DNA from: JAFKKS01 sp050187875 | GTDB taxonomy: Bacteria; Pseudomonadota; Alphaproteobacteria; Rhizobiales; Xanthobacteraceae | DNA: 64,000 nucleotides | NCBI GenBank assembly: GCA_050187875.1 | Contig: JBFWXB010000006.1 | Span: forward strand, 1 to 64,000 | Direction: 5' to 3' | Shown: piece after piece, positions 23,432 through 32,409 of the stretch | Layout of the letters: each line of letters starts with the position of its first letter | Numbering within the stretch: position 1 is the first letter of the stretch | The notes under the pieces: model-generated | Told to the model about the DNA's origin: nothing | Databases searched by the model: none | Seen by the model: the letters and a program-made list of their open reading frames with translations, nothing else | Position numbers and translations under genes: made by a program

Positions 23432-25507
23432 TCAGTTCAGCCGCACCTTCAGGCCGGCATAGGCGCCGAAGCCGGGCATCCGGTACGACAGGATCTCCTC
23501 ATACTTCACGTCGAAGATGTTCTCCGCCCGCACAAACACCGTCGTGGCCGGGTTTATGTCATAGGACAGCGTTCCCCGAACGATCGTAGCGCCGGGCAGA
23601 TCGACGAGCGTCGTTCCGGTCGTCCCGAAGAAGAAGTCCTTGCGCACGCTGTTGTAGATGAGGCCGAGCGATGCCTTGGCGCGATTATCGAGGAAGCGCG
23701 CCGACGCTTCGAACGAGGCCGAATGCGGCGGCCGCCGGATCTCGATCGCGCCCAGGCTGTCGTGCCCATCGACATAGGTGTAGGTGCCCTTCAGCTTGAG
23801 CCAGTCGGTGGGTTTGAAGGTCGCGCTTGTTTCGACACCGCGCCGTGTCGCCGTTCCCTTGCCGTTCACATAGACGAAGCCGCCGCGCGCGGCGTCGAAG
23901 GTCAGCTCGATCTTGTCCTGGAAATCCGACGAGAAATACGTCACGTCGAAAATGAGGCCGCCGTTGAGGAACGTCTGTTCGACGCCGGCGTCCCAGCCGA
24001 TCGAGCTCTCGGCGATGAGGCTCGGGTTAGGAAGGTTGAAGTTCGACCCGAACAGTTCGAACACGGACGGGTCGGTCACGCCCTTGCCGGTGCTCGCATG
24101 GATGCGCGTCCCTGTCGTCGGAAAGCGCTGCGACAACGCGAGCCGCCAGCTGAGGATATCGGCAAAGCCGGTGTTCCAGTCGTGCCGCAGTGCGCCCGAT
24201 AAGGTCGTGTTGCTCGGCAGATCGAGGATGTACTCCCCGGCGAGCCCGGTGCGCTCCTTATTGTAGCGCAGGCCGTCGACGACGCCGACATAGTTCTCCT
24301 GGCGGTTGTCGACGAGCACGGACAGCGTGTGGTTCTCACCGCCGAAGAAATTCGTGCCGACGCGGAACGTCGATTTGTAGTCGACGGTGTTGCGCTCGCC
24401 GTTGGCGCCGAAGATCAGTCCTGCGTCGGAGTAGCCGCGCAGCTGCTCGTCGAAATGTTTGACGTTGGCCGTTTGCGTCCAGCGTCCGTCGAGGAGATTG
24501 AGCGTCGCGCCGATGCGTCCCGCGGTGCTGGAATAAGTTGTGCGGTCGTTGAGGCCGTCGACGACAAGCCCGTAGGTCGCCGGATTAGCGGGTGGGCAGG
24601 CGAACGTCACCGGATTGAAGATGCAGTTGAAGTCCTGCGGGTCGGTCTTCGTCGAACGATCGGTGTGGCGCACGACGCCTTCAAGATTGAATTCGGGCGT
24701 GACGTCGACGCCGGCTTTCGCCGTGAAGGTCGTGGCGCGGCTGCCGTCCTTCTCCGAGCCGAAGCGCGAGATGTTGAAGCCCTGGGTGAAGTAGTCGCTC
24801 ACCGTGACAGAGCCGTAGGCGGGGCCGAAGGCGCCGCGGACGTTGCCGCTGAACGTGCCGGTACCGAACGAGCCGCCTTCGAGCTTCGCCGACGCTTCCG
24901 GCCGCGCCAGCCCTTTCCCGGATCGTGTGATGATCGAGATCACGCCGGAATGCGCATTGGCGCCATAGAGGCCGGATTGCGGGCCGCGCAGCACTTCGAT
25001 GCGGTCGACATCATCGACGGTCATATCGGCGAAGTCGAAGCTGCCATTCTCGACCGCGTTCACCTCGATGCCGTCGATCTGCACAAGGACGTGGTTTGCC
25101 TCAGCACCGCGGATGCGCACTTCGGTCAGCGTGCCGCGCCCGCCGGATTGCGCGAGTGCAACGCCCGGCACCATGCGCAGCGCATCGGCGACGGTCTGGA
25201 TGCTTTTGTCGCGGAGCTCTTGCCCGTTCATCACGGTGACGGATGCGCCGACCTTGCTTGCCTCCTGCGGCGCATGGTCGGCCGTGACGACGATCTGTGG
25301 AAGGGTCTCTTGTGCGAACACTAGCTTCGGTGAAACCGAAGCGAATGTGAGCAAGACTGCGGCGCATATTTCGGCCGCGCCCGCTCGCCTCGGGCGTCGT
25401 CCCCGCGAAGGCGGGGACCCAGTAAACTCAGGCCTCTCAGTAGCTCGATAAGCAGGGGATACTGGATGCCCGCCTTCGCGGGCATGACAAACAAAGAAGG
25501 GGATCAT
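23432..25507 (-). CDS. btuB: TonB-dependent vitamin B12 receptor BtuB, with a repeat in its N-terminus
   Basis: A 691-residue outer-membrane receptor. After the signal region comes a TonB box (TLPQIVVTADH), then the plug domain (ADALRMVPGVAL, VRIRGAEANHVLVQIDG, IEVLRGPQSGLYG) and a 22-strand-type barrel ending in a C-terminal Asn-terminated strand. The cobalamin riboswitch upstream supports cobalamin as substrate. The only well-placed start is the ATG at 25507, with GGAGG eight bases upstream. Translation from it crosses a class 1 repeat (residues about 7-38) before reaching the hydrophobic signal core at residues 47-65 (cleavage after VFA). The result is a signal peptide with an n-region of about 45 residues. 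Whether it still exports is uncertain. No btuCDF genes are nearby. Confidence 0.9.
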   Translation of the reverse strand: MIPFFVCHAREGGHPVSPAYRATERPEFTGSPPSRGRRPRRAGAAEICAAVLLTFASVSPKLVFAQETLPQIVVTADHAPQEASKVGASVTVMNGQELRDKSIQTVADALRMVPGVALAQSGGRGTLTEVRIRGAEANHVLVQIDGIEVNAVENGSFDFADMTVDDVDRIEVLRGPQSGLYGANAHSGVISIITRSGKGLARPEASAKLEGGSFGTGTFSGNVRGAFGPAYGSVTVSDYFTQGFNISRFGSEKDGSRATTFTAKAGVDVTPEFNLEGVVRHTDRSTKTDPQDFNCIFNPVTFACPPANPATYGLVVDGLNDRTTYSSTAGRIGATLNLLDGRWTQTANVKHFDEQLRGYSDAGLIFGANGERNTVDYKSTFRVGTNFFGGENHTLSVLVDNRQENYVGVVDGLRYNKERTGLAGEYILDLPSNTTLSGALRHDWNTGFADILSWRLALSQRFPTTGTRIHASTGKGVTDPSVFELFGSNFNLPNPSLIAESSIGWDAGVEQTFLNGGLIFDVTYFSSDFQDKIELTFDAARGGFVYVNGKGTATRRGVETSATFKPTDWLKLKGTYTYVDGHDSLGAIEIRRPPHSASFEASARFLDNRAKASLGLIYNSVRKDFFFGTTGTTLVDLPGATIVRGTLSYDINPATTVFVRAENIFDVKYEEILSYRMPGFGAYAGLKVRLN
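25396..25489. repeat. Class 1 palindromic repeat element, copy C, inside btuB
   Basis: The full 94-base class 1 element, with both hairpins intact, lies between the btuB start codon and its signal-peptide core. It is read in frame on the minus strand without a stop. The other intact copies in the window are intergenic. Confidence 0.92.
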
Positions 25508-25689
25508 GACATGCCTCCGTCACGTTCGTTGAACGGGTCACGGAGGCGCGCGGCGCCGAAGGCACCGGAGCTTGATCGAAGATCATGTCAGGTCGACTCA
25601 TGAGCCGGCCCCCCGCGACGGTTTCGCATGTCACCGCTTGCGGTAAGCCGCCCCGATCACACGCCCCGTGTGCCGGAAGGGTGACGTCG

Positions 25690-25880
25690 CGTAGGCAGGT
25701 CTCCTGGCTCGCGGGTCGTCACTCCTGCTCCGCCTTCCCGGGCTGGCGCCCAGTGGCTTTTTGGAGAGGAGCTCGCCGCTGACAGTTGCGGGGGCAGCTC
25801 CGGACTAGGATCATCGCAAGTCGCGAGGTCCGCACCGGATTCCCTTTTGGCCAGCCGAAGCCGGCACACCTACACCGTTA
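25690..25880 (-). promoter_or_regulatory. Cobalamin riboswitch
   Basis: On the minus strand the conserved blocks appear in the right order: GGGAATCCGGTGCGG, then GGAGCTGCCCCCGCAACTGT (the B12 box region), CAGCGGCGAGC, GCCACTGG, CCCGGGAAGG, and finally CGAGCCAGGAGACCTGCC. These are the signature segments of the adenosylcobalamin riboswitch. It ends about 180 bases before the btuB start and should turn the receptor down when cobalamin is plentiful. Confidence 0.95.
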
Positions 25881-25913
25881 CCGACTGAAGGCGGCCGCGC
25901 GGCGATTGTCAAC

Positions 25914-26020
25914 TGTCATTCCGGATTGCCGCGCAGCGGCAAGTCCGGAATCCGTACGCCGCAGCACAGGGATTATGGATTCCGGGCTCGTGGCCTTTCA
26001 GCCCGCGCCCCGGAATGACG
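25914..26020. repeat. Class 3 palindromic repeat element, copy B
   Basis: It has the same plan as the element at 19130: TGTCATTCCGGATTGCCGCG at the left, CCCCGGAATGACG at the right, and GCCGCGCAGCGGC inside. It lies between the riboswitch and the end of the metallo-hydrolase gene and could end transcription of that gene. Confidence 0.9.
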
Positions 26021-26027
26021 GCGCACT

Positions 26028-27014
26028 CTACAACACCGGACTCCATTGGCTCGGCACATAGGCATAGCCGGCGCCGTCTTTGGCGATGTGGCCGCAGGCC
26101 GGGAAGGGGAAGTGATAGCTCTGCACCAGCATGCGGTCGGCGGCGACGCGGTCCAGCAGGCGCTTGCGATTCGTGACGGCGAGCGATCCGTCCATATCGA
26201 AGATGGGTTGCCAGTCGGGATGCTTGACGAAAAGCTCCGGCCGATTCGTCGTGTCGCTCAGGACCATCATCGATTGGCTGCCGGATGCCACGGCAAAGAC
26301 GACGTGGCCCGGCGTATGGCCGGGGGACGCGAGCGGGGTCACGCCCGGCACGATCTCCATGCCCGGATCGAACCGCGTCACCGTCTTCTCGATGCTCTTG
26401 AACACCCGCCGCGCGTTGAGGAAGACGCCGCGCACGCCCTCGCTCGCGCGAGACAGGTTGCCGTCGTCCATGAAGAAGCGCATCTCATCCGCCGGCACCA
26501 TGACCTCGGCGTTCGGAAAGACGAGGGCGTCGTCCTTCGTCTTGATGCCGTTGATATGGTCGGGATGGAAATGCGAGATCGCGATGGCGTCGATGTCCTT
26601 TGGCGCGATGCCGGCGGCCGCGAGATTGTCGATCAGTGCGCCTGCGGTCGGCGTGATCTGCCCCGCGCTGCCGGTGTCGATGAGCAGAAGCTTTGCGCCG
26701 GTGTTCACGAGGAGCGCCGTGAACGGGATCGAGAGTTTTCCCGGCTCCGGCATATAGGCACTCGTCATCGCCTGCTGCACATCCGGCCACGCCGCCTCGC
26801 GCACGAAGCTTGCGTCGATCGGGCGATGCCAGACGCCGTCATAGATCGCGGTCAGCTCGTAACTGCCGAGCTTGTAGCGATAGACGCCGGGGATTTGCTT
26901 GCGCGCCGCAGGCGCGGCGGCGCGAGCGTTCGGTGCGAAGCTCGAGGCGAGACCGGCGGCTGCAATCGCCGATCCCGCAAGCATGGCTCTGCGCGTTATC
27001 AAGGATTCCGCCAT
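26028..27014 (-). CDS. MBL-fold metallo-hydrolase with Tat-type signal
   Basis: A 328-residue metallo-beta-lactamase-fold enzyme. The N-terminus has a twin-arginine-like motif, TRRAMLAGS, followed by a hydrophobic stretch and ARA, so it is probably exported folded. The metal motif HFHPDH spans His148 to His153, with further ligands in SPGHTPGH and SDTT. Its relatives are quorum-quenching lactonase-like or esterase-like hydrolases; the substrate cannot be told. The ATG at 27014 has GGAGG seven bases upstream. It lies alone between two repeat elements. Confidence 0.9.
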   Translation of the reverse strand: MAESLITRRAMLAGSAIAAAGLASSFAPNARAAAPAARKQIPGVYRYKLGSYELTAIYDGVWHRPIDASFVREAAWPDVQQAMTSAYMPEPGKLSIPFTALLVNTGAKLLLIDTGSAGQITPTAGALIDNLAAAGIAPKDIDAIAISHFHPDHINGIKTKDDALVFPNAEVMVPADEMRFFMDDGNLSRASEGVRGVFLNARRVFKSIEKTVTRFDPGMEIVPGVTPLASPGHTPGHVVFAVASGSQSMMVLSDTTNRPELFVKHPDWQPIFDMDGSLAVTNRKRLLDRVAADRMLVQSYHFPFPACGHIAKDGAGYAYVPSQWSPVL

Positions 27015-27051
27015 CGCAATCCTCCAACGCAACTTACCGCTTCAGTTCAGG

Positions 27052-27146
27052 TGTCGTCCCCGCGAAGGCGGGGACCCAGTAAACGCCGGCCTACATTCAT
27101 TCAGCGAGGCCGGGCGTACTGGATGCCCGCTTTCGCGGGCATGACA
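27052..27146. repeat. Class 1 palindromic repeat element, copy D
   Basis: An intact class 1 element with GTCCCCGCGAAGGCGGGGAC at the left and GCCCGCTTTCGCGGGC at the right. It sits between the aldehyde dehydrogenase gene and the metallo-hydrolase gene, both on the minus strand, and probably separates them transcriptionally. Confidence 0.92.
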
Positions 27147-27171
27147 TCGGAGGAGCTAGCGCGATCTCCAA

Positions 27172-28605
27172 TTACAATCCCGCCTGCGTCACGAACTTGA
27201 AGTTCATGTAGGAATCCAGCGCCTCGGAGCCACCTTCGGAGCCGAAGCCGGAATCCTTCACGCCGCCGAACGGAACCTCCGGCAGTGCGAGACCGTGATG
27301 GTTGATCGAGACCATGCCGCTTTCGATCGCATGGCCGATCGCCTCCGCCGTCTTCGCCGATTTCGTGTAGGCGTAAGCGGCGAGCCCGTAATTGAGGCGG
27401 TTCGCCTCCTTGACCACGTTGTCGAAGGTGTCGAACGGCTGGAACGCCGCGACGGGGCCGAACGGCTCCTCGTTCATGATCCGCGCGCTCGTCGGCACGT
27501 CCTTGAGGACGGTCGGCTCGAAGAAGTAGCCCTTGTTGCCGATGCGCTTGCCGCCGGTCTCGACCTTCGCGCCTTTCTGCACGGCGTCGGAAATGAAGCC
27601 GTCCATGGCGTCGATACGCCGGCTGTTGGCGAGCGGTCCCATCGTCGTCGTCTTGTCGAGACCGTCGCCGACCTTGATGCCCTTGGCGTAGGTCGTGAAC
27701 TTCTCGACGAAGGTGTTGTACACGCGCTCCTGGATCAGGAAGCGTGTCGGCGAGACGCAGACCTGTCCGGCATTGCGGAACTTGTTCGCCGCGAGAATCT
27801 TCACCGCGACGTCGACATCGGCGTCATCGAACACGATCGCCGGCGCGTGGCCGCCGAGTTCCATGGTGATGCGCTTCATATGTTCGCCGGCGAGCGCAGC
27901 AAGCTGCTTGCCGACCGCGGTCGAGCCGGTGAAGGAAATCTTGCGGATCACCGGATGCGGGATGAGGTAGTTGGAAATCTCCGCGGGTACGCCATAGACG
28001 AGATTGATCACGCCCTGCGGCACGCCGGCATCCGCGAAAGCTTTGATGAGCGCGGCGCAGGCGGCCGGCGTCTCTTCCGGGCCCTTGACGATGATCGAGC
28101 AGCCGGCTGCGAGCGCGATTGAAATTTTGCGCACGGCCTGGTTGATCGGGAAGTTCCACGGCGTGAAAGCGGCGACCGGGCCGACCGGCTCTTTGAACAC
28201 GAGCTGCGCCACGCCGCCGGCGCGCGCCGGGATGGTGCGCCCGTAAGTACGGCGGCCTTCTTCCGCGAACCAGTCGATGAGGTCGGGCGCAAGTGTTGTC
28301 TCGCCTTTCGCTTCGGCGAGCGGCTTGCCCTGTTCCATGGTCATGATCGGCGCGATCTCGTCGATACGCGAGCGCAGGATGTCCGCCGCCTTGCGCATGA
28401 TCTTGTAGCGCTCGAAGGCCGAGACCTTGCTCCAGACGTGGAAGGCCTTGTCAGCCGCGGCGAGCGCGCGGTCGAGATCGGCCTTGTCGGCATGCGCCAC
28501 CTTGCCGACCGGCTCGCCCGTCGCGGGGCTGAGCACTTCCAGCGTCTTGCCGGAGACGGCGGGGCTCCAGGCACCGTCGATGAACAGGGAAGTATTGGGG
28601 TACAT
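27172..28605 (-). CDS. NAD(P)-dependent aldehyde dehydrogenase (succinate-semialdehyde dehydrogenase-like)
   Basis: A 477-residue aldehyde dehydrogenase. The expected residues are present: Asn151 in TPWNFP, Glu249 in MELGGHAP and the catalytic Cys283 in NAGQVCVSP. Overall it resembles the GabD-type succinate-semialdehyde dehydrogenases (IMTMEQGKPLAEAKGE, FTGSTAVGKQL, PFGGVKDSGFGSEGG), but substrate assignment by eye is not safe. The start is the ATG at 28605 with AAGGAG upstream. The next gene upstream, 91 bases away on the same strand, is the large molybdenum hydroxylase subunit. Confidence 0.93.
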   Translation of the reverse strand: MYPNTSLFIDGAWSPAVSGKTLEVLSPATGEPVGKVAHADKADLDRALAAADKAFHVWSKVSAFERYKIMRKAADILRSRIDEIAPIMTMEQGKPLAEAKGETTLAPDLIDWFAEEGRRTYGRTIPARAGGVAQLVFKEPVGPVAAFTPWNFPINQAVRKISIALAAGCSIIVKGPEETPAACAALIKAFADAGVPQGVINLVYGVPAEISNYLIPHPVIRKISFTGSTAVGKQLAALAGEHMKRITMELGGHAPAIVFDDADVDVAVKILAANKFRNAGQVCVSPTRFLIQERVYNTFVEKFTTYAKGIKVGDGLDKTTTMGPLANSRRIDAMDGFISDAVQKGAKVETGGKRIGNKGYFFEPTVLKDVPTSARIMNEEPFGPVAAFQPFDTFDNVVKEANRLNYGLAAYAYTKSAKTAEAIGHAIESGMVSINHHGLALPEVPFGGVKDSGFGSEGGSEALDSYMNFKFVTQAGL

Positions 28606-28696
28606 GAAAGCTCCTTCGGAATGGAAAAGGGAGGAGGGTCGGCTGCGGTTCTAGCACAGGGCGGACGTGGGCCGACAGGCGGCCACACGCCGCGCG

Positions 28697-31069
28697 TCAG
28701 GCGGCTTTCGCCGCCTTCACTTTCTGCACGAGCTGCCACAGCCGCTCCGGCGTCGCCGGCATATCGACATTGGCGATGCCGTATTCGGCGAAGGCGTCGC
28801 AAAGCGCATTCATCACCGAGGTGAGCCCGCCGGCGCATCCGGCCTCGCCGCAGCCCTTGATACCGAGCGGGTTGGATTTCGCCGGCACCGGATGGCTGAA
28901 GAACTTGAAGTCCGGCGCGTCATGCGCCCGCGGCATCGCGTAGTCCATATAGGACCCGGTGAGGAGCTGACCGTCCTCGTCATAGGCCGTGTGCTCAAGG
29001 AAGGCCTGGCCGATGCCTTGCAGCACGCCGCCATGACATTGGCCCTCGACCAGCATCGGATTGATGATGGTTCCGAAGTCATTGACCATCGCGTAGCGCA
29101 CGACAGCCGCCTGACCGGTCTCCATGTCGACCTCGACCTCGGCGATGTGGCACCCGTTCGGAAACGCGGAGGGAATGTTCTCGGTCACATGCTTGACGTC
29201 GAGCGAGGAGGGCGCGCCCTCCGGCAAGGTCACGCCCTTGCGCAGCCGCTCCGCGATATCCATCAGGCCGATCGAGCGATCGGTCCCGGAGATCGTGAAG
29301 CGCCCCTGTGCGAACTCGATGTCGGAGGCGGCGGCTTCGAGCATATGCCCGGCGATCTGCTTGCCCTTCTCGATCACCTTCGCGCTCGCCTCGAATGCCG
29401 CGGTACCGCTCGCATAGGCCGAGCGCGAGCCACCGGTGCCGCCGCCGGCGATCAGCTCATCGCTGTCGCCTTGCAGAAGGCGGATGCGGTCGAACGGGAT
29501 GCCGAGCTCTTGCGTGAGCACCTGCGCGAACGGCGTCGCGTGGCCCTGTCCGTAATCGAGCGTGCCGGTGATAAACGTCACTGTGCCGTCGGCCTCGAAG
29601 CGGACGCCGCCCATCTCCTTGTTGGGCGGGCCTGTCACTTCAAGGTAGCAGCCGACGCCGATGCCGCGCAGCTTGCCGCGCTTGGCGCTCTCGCGCTTGC
29701 GCTTGCTGAAGCCCTTCCAGTCGGAAACCTCCAAAGCCTTGTCGAGAACGGCCGGAAAGTCGCCGCTGTCATAGACCATGCCGGAGGGCACCTCGCGCGG
29801 CATCTCCTTCGGCTTGATGAGATTGCGCCGGCGCAGCTTCACGCGGTCGATGCCCATCTCGAAGGCCGCACGATCGATCAGCCGCTCCATGAAGTAATTG
29901 CCTTCCGGGCGGCCGGCGCCGCGATAGGCGCTCACGAAGGTCATGTTCGTGAACACGCATTTCGTCGACACCTCGATCGCCGGCGTGCGGTAGAGGCTCA
30001 TCATGTTCTTGACGACATTCATCGTGCCCATCAGCGGCGCGACGGCGCCGAGATAAGCGCCCATGTTGGCGTAGCCCTCAACCTTCCAGGCGAGGAAGTT
30101 GCCGTCCTTGTCGAGCGCGAGCGATGCCTCGAACTCGTGATCGCGCCCGGCGTGATCGGAGAGGAAGCTTTCGGACCGGTCGGCGGTCCACTTTACCGGC
30201 CGGCCAAGCAGCTTCGACGCATGCAGCACCGCGATGGATTCGGGATAGACGGCCGCCTTCATGCCGAACGAGCCGCCGACATTGCCGGTGAGCACGCGGA
30301 CCTTGTCCGTCGTCGTGTGCAACATGTCGGCAAGCTGCGCCCTATGGCCGAACGTGCCCTGACAACCGACATGCAGCGTCCAGTGATCCTTCGCCGCGTC
30401 GTATTCGCCGATCGCGGCGCGCGGCTCCATGGCGCTCACGAAGACGCGGTTGTTGATCATGCGCAGCGTGGTGACATGCGCCGCCTTATCGAACGCTGCC
30501 TTCACCTTCTCTGAATCGCCGAAATGGAAATCGCAGGCGACGTTGTTCGGAACATCGTCATAGATTTGCGGCGCCCCGGGCTTGTCGGCCTCCGTCTGGC
30601 GGGTGACGGCCGGCAGCGGGTCGATGTCGACCACGACGGCTTCGGCGGCGTCTTTTGCCTGCGCGACAGTTTCCGCAACGACGAAGGCGATCGGGTCGCC
30701 GACGAAGCGGACCTTGTCCGACGCGAGTGCGAGCCGGATCGGCTTATGCATCGGCGTGCCATCGCGGTTCTTAAACGGGACGTTGCATTTGAAGGGCCCG
30801 TAGCCCGCGGCCTCGAGGTCCTTGCCGGTATAGACGCCGAGAACGCCGGGCATGGCCTTCGCGGCTTCGGTGTCGATCTTGCGGATCACGCCATGCGCAT
30901 AGGTGCTGCGCACCATGATCGCATAGGCCTGGCCCGCGACGTTGAGGTCGTCGGTATAGCGGCCGCGTCCTTGGACGAGCCGAGGGTCCTCTTTGCGCGG
31001 AACGGGCTGTCCCACACCGAATTTTTCCAGGGACCAATCGATCTGGTCGTCGCGCAGGGCCACGTTCAT
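28697..31069 (-). CDS. Xanthine dehydrogenase family, molybdopterin-binding subunit (CoxL-like)
   Basis: A 790-residue large subunit of the molybdenum hydroxylase family. Visible parts are the entry PRKEDPRLVQGRGRYTDD, the active-site loop AYRGAGRPEGNY, GGGTGGSRS and the catalytic Glu in KGCGEAGCAGG. The loop lacks the AYxCSFR signature of true CO dehydrogenase, so it is a form II-like enzyme of unknown substrate. The usual FAD (CoxM) and 2Fe-2S (CoxS) subunit genes are not adjacent; electron transfer partners must be encoded elsewhere. Two starts are possible, ATG 31069 (GGAAAG ten bases upstream) and ATG 31087. Confidence 0.9.
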   Translation of the reverse strand: MNVALRDDQIDWSLEKFGVGQPVPRKEDPRLVQGRGRYTDDLNVAGQAYAIMVRSTYAHGVIRKIDTEAAKAMPGVLGVYTGKDLEAAGYGPFKCNVPFKNRDGTPMHKPIRLALASDKVRFVGDPIAFVVAETVAQAKDAAEAVVVDIDPLPAVTRQTEADKPGAPQIYDDVPNNVACDFHFGDSEKVKAAFDKAAHVTTLRMINNRVFVSAMEPRAAIGEYDAAKDHWTLHVGCQGTFGHRAQLADMLHTTTDKVRVLTGNVGGSFGMKAAVYPESIAVLHASKLLGRPVKWTADRSESFLSDHAGRDHEFEASLALDKDGNFLAWKVEGYANMGAYLGAVAPLMGTMNVVKNMMSLYRTPAIEVSTKCVFTNMTFVSAYRGAGRPEGNYFMERLIDRAAFEMGIDRVKLRRRNLIKPKEMPREVPSGMVYDSGDFPAVLDKALEVSDWKGFSKRKRESAKRGKLRGIGVGCYLEVTGPPNKEMGGVRFEADGTVTFITGTLDYGQGHATPFAQVLTQELGIPFDRIRLLQGDSDELIAGGGTGGSRSAYASGTAAFEASAKVIEKGKQIAGHMLEAAASDIEFAQGRFTISGTDRSIGLMDIAERLRKGVTLPEGAPSSLDVKHVTENIPSAFPNGCHIAEVEVDMETGQAAVVRYAMVNDFGTIINPMLVEGQCHGGVLQGIGQAFLEHTAYDEDGQLLTGSYMDYAMPRAHDAPDFKFFSHPVPAKSNPLGIKGCGEAGCAGGLTSVMNALCDAFAEYGIANVDMPATPERLWQLVQKVKAAKAA

Positions 31070-31286
31070 TTCGAAGACGCTTTCCATCAGGGGATGAGCA
31101 GGGGCCGCAGCAAGGCTCGGGCGCGGCATCGAGCCAGAGGCTGTCGCCTCCGGGCCGCATCTGTCAAGCCGCAAGCCATGCGTAGAGCGCAAAGTTGCTT
31201 GGACCCCTTGGCGCTTCGGAAACGCGCCTTGCTTTTCCGTGCACGGAAGCTGGGCGGAGGCCATTGGAAAGTCGCATCGCGGGCCG

Positions 31287-31697
31287 TCAGTCGACCCGTG
31301 CCAAGACCTGCTCCAGGTTTGCAAAAAACTTCGGCCAGCCGAACTTGGCGCCCTGATAGGCCTGCCGCTGATCGGGGCGGAAACCCGTCTGCTCCATGCG
31401 CAGATGCGTGCCCGTGCGCGTCGGGGTGAGGGTCCAGGTCACGACGCTCTCAAGGCCCATGGCCTCCCATGTGTAGGCCAGCGCTTTGTTCGGCTCGACC
31501 GTGAGGACTCGACAGTCGACGCTGCCCCAGTCGGCGCGAAAATCGAAACGGTGACCAACGAGCGGCTGGAAGTCACCCTTCATCAGCCACTCCGCGATCA
31601 GATGCGGCTGCGTGAGAGCGCGCCAGATCTTCTCCGGCGGATGAGGGATCTCGCGTTCGACGACGACGGTGCGCGTTTCGGTCGATGCTTCGTTCAT
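31287..31697 (-). CDS. SRPBCC / AHSA1-domain protein
   Basis: A 136-residue protein of the START-like AHSA1 family. The pattern EIPHPPEKIWRALTQPHLIAEWLM at the start and a C-terminal FFANLEQVL helix are typical. Such proteins bind small hydrophobic molecules in a central cavity; the ligand is unknown. It is the last gene of a tight group behind an ArsR-type regulator, a very common arrangement for this family. It starts two bases before the DUF1801 gene ends. Confidence 0.92.
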   Translation of the reverse strand: MNEASTETRTVVVEREIPHPPEKIWRALTQPHLIAEWLMKGDFQPLVGHRFDFRADWGSVDCRVLTVEPNKALAYTWEAMGLESVVTWTLTPTRTGTHLRMEQTGFRPDQRQAYQGAKFGWPKFFANLEQVLARVD

Positions 31698-31699
31698 TG

Positions 31700-32158
31700 C
31701 TACGCCTTCTTCTTCTGAGAACCGCCCGCGCCTGTTTTCGTTCGCGTCGACGTGTTGAGCGCAACGGCGGCGCGAATGAGGGCCTTCAGCGCTTTTTCGT
31801 CGATCGTGTCGCCTTCATGGAAATCGATCGCGCGCCGGGTGCCGCCCTCGAGGCTCGCGTTGAAGAGCCCCGATGGATCGTCCAGCGCCGCGCCCTTGGC
31901 GAAGGTCATCTTGACGGCGGCCTTGTAGGTCTCGCCGGTGCAGATCATTCCATCGTGCTCCCACACCGGAACGCCCATCGGGTTCGATGGCTTTCGCCAT
32001 TTCACCTCTTCGACAACGTCGGGGTCGGCTTGTTTGATTACGGCGCGGATGCGCGCCAGCATCGCGCCGCGCCAATCGCCCAACGCCTTGATCTTCACGT
32101 CGATCAGTGCGGACGGAGAGTCGGATGTCGTTTTCTTCATCATTGGTATCGCTTGCAT
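31700..32158 (-). CDS. DUF1801 domain protein
   Basis: A 152-residue protein of the DUF1801 (YdhG-like) family, with ADPDVVEEVKWRKPSNPMGVPVWEH and the CTGETYKAAVKMTFAKGA segment. It has no transmembrane region and its biochemical role is unknown. It lies between a small membrane protein and the SRPBCC gene in the ArsR-led group. The ATG at 32158 has no clear ribosome site; a pair of ATGs at 32143/32140 would remove five or six residues. The tail is Lys/Gly-rich. Confidence 0.88.
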   Translation of the reverse strand: MQAIPMMKKTTSDSPSALIDVKIKALGDWRGAMLARIRAVIKQADPDVVEEVKWRKPSNPMGVPVWEHDGMICTGETYKAAVKMTFAKGAALDDPSGLFNASLEGGTRRAIDFHEGDTIDEKALKALIRAAVALNTSTRTKTGAGGSQKKKA

Positions 32159-32187
32159 GGTCGTCTTGCGCGCAATCGCGCCGGCTC

Positions 32188-32409
32188 CTACCCGCCGATG
32201 CGCTGCCCACCGCGCGCTTTGGCGGCATAGGGAAGCGCGAACATGTAGAGGCCCGAAAATAGCAGCAGGAAAAGCGGCAGGAGTGGGGAATAGACCACCC
32301 AGGCGGGAGGTTCGCCCAGCGCCATCGCCGCGAAGTTGGCGACGACGGTGAGGGTAAAGGCGATCGACAGCCAGCGATGAGTCTGGCGGATCCACATGCT
32401 CCAATTCAT
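32188..32409 (-). CDS. Small two-helix membrane protein
   Basis: A 73-residue protein with two hydrophobic helices, about residues 13-33 and 40-60, joined by a short Gly-Glu-Pro-Pro loop. No motif gives a function. Its start overlaps the stop of the ArsR gene as ATGA, and AGAGGA lies upstream, so it is translated together with the regulator. Similar small membrane proteins occur in ArsR-SRPBCC operons of related bacteria. Confidence 0.82.
   Translation of the reverse strand: MNWSMWIRQTHRWLSIAFTLTVVANFAAMALGEPPAWVVYSPLLPLFLLLFSGLYMFALPYAAKARGGQRIGG

Noticed and set aside
28667..30514. 615-codon plus-strand open frame opposite the CoxL-like gene
   Set aside because: It is exactly antisense to a recognised gene in GC-rich DNA; its translation is Arg/Ala/His-rich without any motif.
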